Positions 46,268 through 53,680 of a stretch of DNA of 64,000 nt are shown piece after piece. The stretch covers positions 1 through 64,000 of the forward strand of contig CAVPPH010000008.1 of assembly GCA_963707275.1 (NCBI GenBank). Direction: 5' to 3'. How positions within the stretch are numbered: the first letter of the stretch is position 1; every line of letters starts with the position of its first letter. The notes under the pieces are model-generated. The model made no database searches and was not told the DNA's origin. It saw only the letters and a program-made list of their open reading frames with translations. Origin of the DNA: JACKBK01 sp963707275 (lineage in GTDB: Bacteria > Chloroflexota > Anaerolineae > JAAEKA01). The position numbers were made by a program, and so were the translations under genes.

Positions 46268-48507
46268 ATGACACAGGCCATGACTCACGAACCCACCACC
46301 GTCGAGAAACTGCACAAACTGCCCTGGGCAATTGCCTCGAACGCGGCGTTGGCGATATTTGTGCAGCTTACGTTCTTTGGCTCGGTGTTCGTGTTGTTCC
46401 TCAACGAACTGGGGCTGAGCACCAGCCAGATCGGCTTTGTGCTTTCGCTGCTGCCGTTTGCCGGGTTACTGGCGCTGGTGGTCGCGCCGGCAGTGGCTCG
46501 CTTCGGCTACAAACGCACCTACATCACCTTCTTTTCGATCCGCCACGTTGTGACGGCCTTCCTGCTGCTGACCCCGGTGGTGGTGACGCGTTATGGCAGC
46601 GAGGCCGCGCTGGTCTTCGTGACGGTTATCGTCGGCGTGTTTGCGATACTGCGCGCGATCGGCGTCACCGCCAGCTTCCCCTGGACGCAGGAGTACGTTC
46701 CCAACTCGGTGCGCGGCAAGTACACTGCCACCAACAACCTGGCCTCGACGCTATCAGGGTTTCTGGCGATCTCGCTGGCCAGCACGGTGCTGGCGCGCAC
46801 CACCGGCCTGCTGGGTTACGATGTCATCATCGGGGTGGGCGTCATCTGCGGCATGATCGCGGTCGGGTTTGCCGCGTTCATCCCCGGCGGCGCACCGCAG
46901 AAGGGCGCGGAAGGCGCACCGCCGCCTCGCCGCGACCTGCGCGCCGGCTTGCAGGATCCGAGGCTGATGCGCTATCTGGTCGGGGTTGGCTTGATGATCG
47001 TGGCGACCGTGCCGCTCGCTTCCTTTCTGCCACTCTTCATGCAGGAGGAAGTGGGCCTGACAACCTCCAACGTGGTCGGTCTGCAAAGCGCGGTGCTGGT
47101 CGGCGCGCTGCTTTCCAGCTTCGCGTGGGGATGGGCCGCCGATCGCTACGGCAGCAAGCCGGTGGCCCTTTCCGGTGTAGTGCTACGGGCAGTGCTGCCC
47201 ATCGGCTGGCTGCTGATGCCGCGCAATTCCCCGCTGAGCCTCGGTATCGCCATGGCGATTTCGCTGACCCAGGGCGTGGCCGACGTGGGCTGGAACGTCG
47301 GTTCGGCTCGCCTGCTCTACAACGACGTTGTGCCGCCGGAGAAGAAGAACGACTACCTGGCGCTCTACTTCGCGTGGATTGGCATCGTCGGCGGCATGAG
47401 CCAGCTCTTCGGCGGCCGTCTGGTGGATGGCACCCGCACGCTGCGAGTGAGCGGCCAGCCGCTGAGCAACCCCTTCCTGCCTTTGTTGCTGATCGGGCTG
47501 GTGCTTCCCTTTGTCGCGGCTTTCGTGATTCGCAAGCTGAACGACGACAGCACCTTGCGCTTCAGCCAGTTTCCGGGGCTCTTTCTGCGTGGCAATCCGT
47601 TTCTGGCTATCGAGGCAGTGATCCGTTACAGCCGGGCCGGCGACGAAGAGGCAGTCGTGCGCAGCACCGAGCGGCTGGGCAGCGCGCACAGCCCACTGAC
47701 GACCGAAGAACTGCTGGAGGCGCTGGAAGATCCGCGCTTCAGCGTGCGTTTCGAGGCGATCATTGCGATGGCGCGCGTTGGTTACGAGCCGCGGCTGGTG
47801 GATGCGCTGGCAGGGGTGATGGAAGGTCCGGAGCCGTCCCTCAGCACCGTGGCAGCCTGGGCGCTGGGACGGATGGGCGACCCATCGGCGCGGGCGGCGT
47901 TGGAGCGGGGCCTGGAGTCGCGCTATCGCTCCGTGCAGGCGCACAGCAGCCGGTCGCTGGGCGTGCTCAACGACACAGATGCCATCCCGGAACTGCTGGC
48001 GCGGCTGCAAGTGGAGACTGATCCCGGACTGCAACTGGCCTACGCATCGACGCTGGGCCAGATGAAGGTCGCCGACGCGCTGACGCAGATCCTGACCCTG
48101 CTCGATCAGGCGCGCAACCGCGACCGCACGCGCTGAGCTGGCCCTGGCGGCCGCGCGCATCGTTGGCGATGAAGCGCACTTCATCCAGATGTTGCGCCAG
48201 GACGCGTCGCGAGCCAGGCACACCACTGGCCCAGGCCATGATCGCGTTGCGCAAACGGGTCGAGCAGATGGAGGGTGTGGATGGGGAGTTTATGGCCCGG
48301 TTCGACGCCTGCGCCATGACGCTGGCGCGCAACCAGGTGGACGAAGGCATAGCGTGTCTGGCGGAGATCACGCCGTCGCTGTCGCCGCTGGTCAGCGGCG
48401 ACCACCAGCAGGGGATTCTGGAAAGCTGTGCGCAGGGAATGGCGTCGTACGGCGCGGGGCGGATCGAGTTCCCGGTGCTGGCGCTGCACACGCTGTACGC
48501 TGGCTAA
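46268..48507 (+). CDS. MFS transporter fused to C-terminal HEAT repeats, frameshifts near the end
   Basis: About 745 residues after repair. Residues 15-440 are a 12-helix major-facilitator domain (SNAALAIFVQLTFFGSVFVL FLNELGLSTSQIGFVLSLLP; cytoplasmic loop WGWAADRYGSKPVALSGVVL). The C-terminal ~290 residues are HEAT/PBS-lyase-like helical repeats: TTEELLEALEDPRFSVRFEA IIAMARVG, STVAAWALGRMGDPSARAAL and HSSRSLGVLNDTDAIPELLA. One-base errors near 48128 and 48215 divide the last segment, which ends LALHTLYAG. A soluble HEAT scaffold on an MFS permease is rare. Its stop overlaps the convergent gene by 4 bp. Confidence 0.82.
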
Positions 48508-50153
48508 CTGCTCGCCGTCGCCAGTGTGGTGTTGATCGGGTGGTAGGTGTGCGCCAGGTAGACGGCGCCGGCCACCTGGGTCGCCACCTGCTCCAGCAGG
48601 TCGCATTCCTGCCGAGTATACGGTTCATCCGGCCGCGGTCCCAGCGCGATCATGCCAAAATGCTGGCCGCGCCATGCCAGCGGAACCGCCATCAACGCCT
48701 CGCCGCGCCAGGCGCCGACGGTGCATACCGGGGTCAGTTTGCCATTGACGACCATGCTCAGCGCGCCTGATGGCGCACGCAGGCCGCGCACAGTCTCCTC
48801 CAGAAGGCGCTGGGCGACCTGTTCGGCGTTGCTGACCGTCAGGAATGCCTGCACCTCCTGGCCAAAAGTGCGCAGGTCCCGGGTTGTGTCGGGCGGCTCT
48901 TTCAGCGTCCGGTCCACCAGGCCGCGCACCCACGCCTTGATCGGCTCGAAGGTGGAAACGACGATCAACGTTGTGATCACTGCCGCCAGGTTGCTGTCCT
49001 CGCCGGTGGTGGCCAGGAAGAACTTCTGCAACAGACCGATGGTGACGCTGATCACCCCGGCCAGAATCGCTGTCACAAGACCGTAGATGATGGTGCGGTT
49101 GACAATGGAGTCGACCTCCAGCAGCCGGTAGCGGAAGATCGCCAGCGCGACCGATAGCGGGAAGATGATCAGCGGTGGCAGCAGCAGCGAGATGTCGAAG
49201 CTGAAATTGGGGTTGACCACGGTGGCGATGAACCAGAGCGTGATCGCGCCGAACGCGAGGATGCTGCCCAGCAGCACGATGCGCGCCTGGCGGCGGGTGG
49301 TTGCGGTGTCGCCGCTGCGCGCCCGGTAGAACATCGTGCCAAGAAAGCCGAACACCCCCATCACGGTGAAAAGGTAGATTGCGTAGCGGCTGGGAATGTA
49401 GGCCCAAGGGTTGGGGCTATCCATCGCCGCCACTGCCCACCCCGCCAGTATCAATGATATTCCATAAGGAATTCCCAGCAGCCATGGCCGCAGCTCGATC
49501 TGCTGCGATTCTTGAGGAAAGCGCAGACTGAGGCTGATGAGGGTGCCGCCTATCATGGCAAAAGCCGCCACCCACAGCCCCGGCGCGGCGTGCGAGCTGG
49601 AGGCATCGAAGAAGAGGATGCAGGTCAGCGCAGCGGCATAGCAGAAGAAGGCCAGCGCGCGCCCCGGTCGCGATTTCCCCTTGACGCGGTAGATCCACCC
49701 GCCGATGGCCAGATAGGCCACACCCACCAGATAGGGCATCCAGAAAAGGCGCACCAGACTGCGGGTTGGAAACGGAATCAGTGTCACCGCCGGATACAGA
49801 CTGATGTCGCCGGTGGGCAAGCGTGTGAAGAAGGATGCCTGCTGGCCAATGCTGAGGCGCGCTACCGCTGCCTCGAACTGCTCCGACGTGCTGACGGCGA
49901 AACCGCCCACACGCGTCACTTGCTGGGGATAGTCGATACCCTGCAACTGGCCGGCCCAGCCATTGCCTGACATGTCGTTGACGACCAGGGTTTGTTCCAC
50001 CAGAAAGCCGGGAAAGGGTAGATCGGACCAGCTCAAGGCCAGCAATGGCGCGGCAAACGCGCACAGAACGGTGACCACCGCCACCAACACCGTGATCAGC
50101 CTGCTCAATCGCTCCAGGCGATCTACTCGTCTTTCAGTCACAGTTGCAGCCAT
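48504..50153 (-). CDS. PDZ-like / 7TM / GAF membrane sensor without output domain
   Basis: Intact 549-residue protein. After a first membrane helix (ITVLVAVVTVLCAFAAPLLA), an extracytoplasmic PDZ-like segment follows (VTRVGGFAVSTSEQFEAAVA RLSIGQ). About seven helices come next (for example LVGVAYLAIGGWIYRV, GIPYGISLILAGWAVAAM, ILAFGAITLWFIATVV). A cytoplasmic GAF domain ends the protein (VQAFLTVSNAEQVAQRLLEE, MVVNGKLTPVCTVGAWRGEA, LLEQVATQVAGAVYLAH). This is the usual input half of Chloroflexota sensor kinases or cyclases, but no catalytic domain follows. It lies 11 bp after the SpoIIE-like gene and is the last gene of the operon. Confidence 0.82.
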   Translation of the reverse strand: MAATVTERRVDRLERLSRLITVLVAVVTVLCAFAAPLLALSWSDLPFPGFLVEQTLVVNDMSGNGWAGQLQGIDYPQQVTRVGGFAVSTSEQFEAAVARLSIGQQASFFTRLPTGDISLYPAVTLIPFPTRSLVRLFWMPYLVGVAYLAIGGWIYRVKGKSRPGRALAFFCYAAALTCILFFDASSSHAAPGLWVAAFAMIGGTLISLSLRFPQESQQIELRPWLLGIPYGISLILAGWAVAAMDSPNPWAYIPSRYAIYLFTVMGVFGFLGTMFYRARSGDTATTRRQARIVLLGSILAFGAITLWFIATVVNPNFSFDISLLLPPLIIFPLSVALAIFRYRLLEVDSIVNRTIIYGLVTAILAGVISVTIGLLQKFFLATTGEDSNLAAVITTLIVVSTFEPIKAWVRGLVDRTLKEPPDTTRDLRTFGQEVQAFLTVSNAEQVAQRLLEETVRGLRAPSGALSMVVNGKLTPVCTVGAWRGEALMAVPLAWRGQHFGMIALGPRPDEPYTRQECDLLEQVATQVAGAVYLAHTYHPINTTLATASS

Positions 50154-50163
50154 CGGTCGCGCC

Positions 50164-51924
50164 TCAATCTACTCCGAAGTCGGCGGGAGTCAGCGTGTGG
50201 CTGGCGGATCGGGAGGTCGCGCGTGCGCCGTTGGCGGGCAACGCATCCGCGTGGCGCTGCACGATCAATACAGTCACATCTTCTGGCGGCAGACCTTTGG
50301 CTCCGGTGTAGCTCTTGAGCTGGGCAGCAAGTGCCTCTACCATGCCTTCCGCATCGCGACCCGGCTCGTAGGCGATGGCGCGCAGGGAAGCGCGGTCGAA
50401 CAACGCGCCGTCTGGTTTGCGCGCTTTGAACAGGCCGGCGCTGAAGATCAGCGCGGACTCGCCTGGCAGGATGGTGATGGAACGTTGGCTGTATTCACTG
50501 CCGGCATCCATGCCCAGTGACACACCCTGGACCAACAGCTCGCCCTCATCAGCGCGCTCGCTGAGCCAGGGCGGGGCAGCGTCGGCGGTGGCGAAGACCA
50601 GCCGGCCGGTGGACGGGTTCAGCAGCGCGTAGATGGCGGTGACGCACGCCTCGCCATGCAGTTCCGGGCAGACCAGCGCGTTGGCATGTGTCAGAGCCTT
50701 GCCGGGAGGCAGACGCAACTGGGCAGCGCTGCGCAGTGCCGCCCGCACGGTGTCGATGACGTGCGCCGCCTCCAGGCCGCGGGCGTTGGCGTGTCCCAAC
50801 ATCAACGCCAGCGCGCCGTCGGGCAGTAGCAAGAAATCGTAGAAGTCGCCGCCCGAGGACGGATGCGGCTTGTAGAAGACATCCAGATTCCAGTCAGGTA
50901 TCATCGGCGCGGCTTGCGGCAACAGGCGTTCCTGAATCAGCCATGCTACGCGCAGCTCCTGATCGCCGCGTTCCCGTTCCAACATTTCGGTGTTCTGAGT
51001 GCGGACAAGCAGCGCCACACCCAGAGCAGGCAACACGGTCCCCAGCGCCAGCAGGATCACCAGCGAGTTGGCGTAGCGCTGGGTCTCCCGGGTCGCGGTT
51101 GTCCATTCATCCTCGGTCACCAGCGTCCAGCCGGTGCCGGGAATAGGCGCAAAGGAGGCGATGATGTCATTGCCATCCGGGTCGGTGGTGCGCAATGCCT
51201 CTCCCTGAAGGTCGGTAGTGTCGATGGCCGGTACTTCCAGCTTCTGTCCGATGCGAGTGTAGCTGAAGTCGTAGAGTATCCGGCCGTCGCGGTCCAGCAC
51301 ATAAGTGTTGCCGCTCTGTCCGATCCGCAGACGGATGATGCTGGCATAGAGTGAACTGATGCGCAACTCGCCGAGTCGAAACATACCGGCCAGCGCACCA
51401 ATGAACTCCCCATTTTCACCGAGTATGGGAACGCTGACCACCGCCACCATGGCCCCATCGGGACCATCGTCGGTGATGTCTGAGTAAAACTCGCGCGACG
51501 ATCCCAGCAGTTCACGGAAGAAGCTACGGTCCGACCAGTCGGCGTTCTGGATTTCCGTCCGCGCCGGCTCGGACGAACGAACGTGTCCGAAGTTGTCCAG
51601 CAACACCACACCGCCGTCAAAGATAGTGAGACGATGGCGCGCGTTTCGCAACTCTTGTTGTTGCTCGGCAGTCTGGCCGCCATACACCTGTCGCGATCTG
51701 ACCAGGTTATCAAGTTCTTCGCTGAAGCGGGTAAGCTCGTTGCGCAACCGGGCGGCGCTAACGTAGGTGAGCTGGCGGTTGCTTTCCAGAGCGAGCTTCC
51801 CGGTAGCCGTCTGATAGGCGTCATAGGTGTACGCGGAAACTGCAGCCAGAATCAGCAGTGTCAGCACCATGATGCCGAGCACGACACGACTGCGCCATCT
51901 TTTCCACTCGAATCTTGACCGCAT
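50164..51924 (-). CDS. Cache-domain membrane protein with degenerate SpoIIE/PP2C phosphatase domain
   Basis: Intact 586-residue protein. A membrane helix (residues 14-34) and an extracellular double-Cache-like domain (35-285: LTIFDGGVVLLDNFGHVRSS, GQSGNTYVLDRDGRILYDFS) are followed by a second helix (287-307), a short linker and a SpoIIE-type domain (320-560). The first metal motif SGGDFYDF (357-364) is intact. The normal GDVSGHG loop reads GHANARG (377-383) and the YTDG motif reads FSAGLF (494-499), so two key Asp are lost; EDVTVLIV remains. It is probably a pseudo-phosphatase that senses a ligand and signals by binding. Confidence 0.82.
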   Translation of the reverse strand: MRSRFEWKRWRSRVVLGIMVLTLLILAAVSAYTYDAYQTATGKLALESNRQLTYVSAARLRNELTRFSEELDNLVRSRQVYGGQTAEQQQELRNARHRLTIFDGGVVLLDNFGHVRSSEPARTEIQNADWSDRSFFRELLGSSREFYSDITDDGPDGAMVAVVSVPILGENGEFIGALAGMFRLGELRISSLYASIIRLRIGQSGNTYVLDRDGRILYDFSYTRIGQKLEVPAIDTTDLQGEALRTTDPDGNDIIASFAPIPGTGWTLVTEDEWTTATRETQRYANSLVILLALGTVLPALGVALLVRTQNTEMLERERGDQELRVAWLIQERLLPQAAPMIPDWNLDVFYKPHPSSGGDFYDFLLLPDGALALMLGHANARGLEAAHVIDTVRAALRSAAQLRLPPGKALTHANALVCPELHGEACVTAIYALLNPSTGRLVFATADAAPPWLSERADEGELLVQGVSLGMDAGSEYSQRSITILPGESALIFSAGLFKARKPDGALFDRASLRAIAYEPGRDAEGMVEALAAQLKSYTGAKGLPPEDVTVLIVQRHADALPANGARATSRSASHTLTPADFGVD

Positions 51925-51951
51925 GATAAGTGTTGTTCCCGGATGCTCTGG

Positions 51952-53352
51952 TTAGGCCGCGCTCCGCTGAGCCGCTTCGATCTGAGCCGATACGTCGGTC
52001 ATGATATCGACAGGCGCCTGGCCCAGAATGTAGATCTGTTCCCAGGCTGCCTGAGCCAGTCTTCTGGCATCTGACATGTTGGGAAAAACCTCTGCGACGA
52101 CGGAATAACCCTGGAGGTGGCCCTGCGCGAACGCAGCGATGTCAAGGTCCTTGGCCTTTTCAGGGTACTCCTGGCGAATGGCGTCGATCCACTCGTCCAC
52201 CAGCGAGGCGCGCGCCGGCTGCAAGAGATGCGCCTGCGCCATCGCCCGCCCGTAGTCGCGACTGACCAGGAACTTGAGCAATTCCCAGGCAGCTTCCGGG
52301 TACTTGGTGCCGGCATAGATGGCAAACCCGTCGGTGGTCGCGAGGGTCGCCTTGCGCTTTGGCCCGGCAGGAAAGGCCGCGACGCCAATGCGGAAGGGCG
52401 CGTTCTCCAGGATGTCTTTCAGCGCCCACGACCCGTCTTCGACCATCGCGATCCGTTGCTGGATGAATGCCTGCCGCGTTTCGAGGTTTTGCACGTCCAA
52501 CGGGCTGGCCATGGTGCTGTCAGTCCAGATCCGGTCGCGCAGCCATTGCATCGCATCCAGCGCCTCTTGATTGCCCATCAGGCTGCGGGTCGGGTCCGAA
52601 GGATCGACAAAGTTGCCGCCCCACCCATTGACATGCACCTGAATCCGCTCCCAACTTATGTCAAACATGCTGGCCCAGTTCGGCGCATCGCCAAATCGGT
52701 TTTGCCCTTTGGTAAGCTGTTGCATGATGGCCAGATAGTCTTCGTGTGTCCACGAATCGTCTGGGTAGGTCACCCCGGCGCGATCAAAGAGGTCCTTGTT
52801 GTAGTAGACCGCCAGCGCGCCGTGGTATTTGGGCAGGGCGAACTGCGTGCCGTCGGGGGTAAAGAGTGCTTCGTATTGCGCCTTCGACCAGTCGTCGATA
52901 ATGCCGCGGTCGAGATCGGCCTGCACGTAGGGGCGCAAGTCGAGCAAGTACCCCTTTTGCGCCCAGATCGGCAAGAAGTCACAACAGCCGTTGAGCACAT
53001 CGGGTGCAGTCCCTTGCTGAAAGTCGGCCATCATCTCGTCGCCGAGGTTATCCGGGTCAGGCGTGAAAAACACCTGGATGTTGGGGTTGGCAGTGTGAAA
53101 CTGTTCCAGCATCTGCTGGGCCATGCCTGCAAACCAGTCGGTCTGCCAGTCGGAGTAGACGAGCTGTACGATCTGGCTGCCGTGCGGACCGGGGCCGCGG
53201 AGCGCAGCAGGCGACGCACAACCGGCCAGCGCCGCGCCCGCGGCCAGCGCGCCGGTTAAGCGCAGAAACTCGCGGCGCGACATGGCGTCCACGCCGGGTC
53301 TGCCGGCCGCGCCCAAGGGAGTAGATGAGAACCGCGTTCGTTGGCTTCTCAT
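51952..53352 (-). CDS. Sugar ABC-type extracellular solute-binding lipoprotein (Tat signal)
   Basis: Intact, 466 residues from ATG 53352 (AGAGGAAG upstream). Twin-arginine signal SRREFLRLTGALAAGAALAG ends in lipobox LAGC. The rest is a cluster B (SBP_bac_1) fold: VQLVYSDWQTDWFAGMAQQM LEQFHTANPN, FPALPKY-like TQFALPKYHGALAVYYNKDL FDRAGVTYPDD, TTDGFAIYAGTKYPEAAWEL LKFLVSRD. Cluster B proteins bind oligosaccharides or polyols. No ABC permease or ATPase follows; two membrane signalling genes do, at 28-bp and 11-bp spacing. That suggests a receptor for signalling rather than transport, though a shared distant permease is possible. Confidence 0.88.
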   Translation of the reverse strand: MRSQRTRFSSTPLGAAGRPGVDAMSRREFLRLTGALAAGAALAGCASPAALRGPGPHGSQIVQLVYSDWQTDWFAGMAQQMLEQFHTANPNIQVFFTPDPDNLGDEMMADFQQGTAPDVLNGCCDFLPIWAQKGYLLDLRPYVQADLDRGIIDDWSKAQYEALFTPDGTQFALPKYHGALAVYYNKDLFDRAGVTYPDDSWTHEDYLAIMQQLTKGQNRFGDAPNWASMFDISWERIQVHVNGWGGNFVDPSDPTRSLMGNQEALDAMQWLRDRIWTDSTMASPLDVQNLETRQAFIQQRIAMVEDGSWALKDILENAPFRIGVAAFPAGPKRKATLATTDGFAIYAGTKYPEAAWELLKFLVSRDYGRAMAQAHLLQPARASLVDEWIDAIRQEYPEKAKDLDIAAFAQGHLQGYSVVAEVFPNMSDARRLAQAAWEQIYILGQAPVDIMTDVSAQIEAAQRSAA

Positions 53353-53575
53353 GAGATGCTTCCTCTGTGACATCGATATAGCTGAGGCGGTGCATGACGC
53401 AACGTTGCCCTCAGGCGAGCGCGCCCAGGTTTGGGGCGCCGCCAGAGAACGTCGTAGCGGAATCGCCTCGCCCCTGTCGATCAGGCAATTTCCTGCACGC
53501 TAATAGATTTTCGCGAACGCCACTTCCCGACCTGCCGGCGTCCTGATATGTTGAACGAGAGAGTAGTGCGAAACC

Positions 53576-53616
53576 AATCGCGAACGCGATTATATTCAGG
53601 TTTCAAATTGTGGCAA
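53576..53616 (-). promoter_or_regulatory. Promoter with overlapping palindromic operator for the binding-protein/sensor operon
   Basis: On the minus strand TTGCCA (53611-53616), a 16-bp spacer and consensus TATAAT (53589-53594). A palindrome AATCGCGTTCGCGATT (53576-53591) starts inside the -10 box, a position suited to a repressor. The leader to ATG 53352 is about 230 nt. The remainder of 53353-53680 shows no gene. Confidence 0.65.
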
Positions 53617-53680
53617 GCGCCGTTCGATGCAGGCAATCCTCCATGGAATGCGCCGTCCGTCGCTGCCTGAGGGTATGTTC

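Noticed and set aside
49512..49970. 152-codon frame on the + strand inside the 7TM-GAF gene
   Set aside because: Composition is that of a shadow frame (charged, no hydrophobic core) and it lies entirely within a well-supported membrane protein gene.
52117..53259. 380-codon open frame on the + strand opposite the sugar-binding protein
   Set aside because: Antisense shadow of an intact gene with signal, lipobox and full SBP fold on the other strand.
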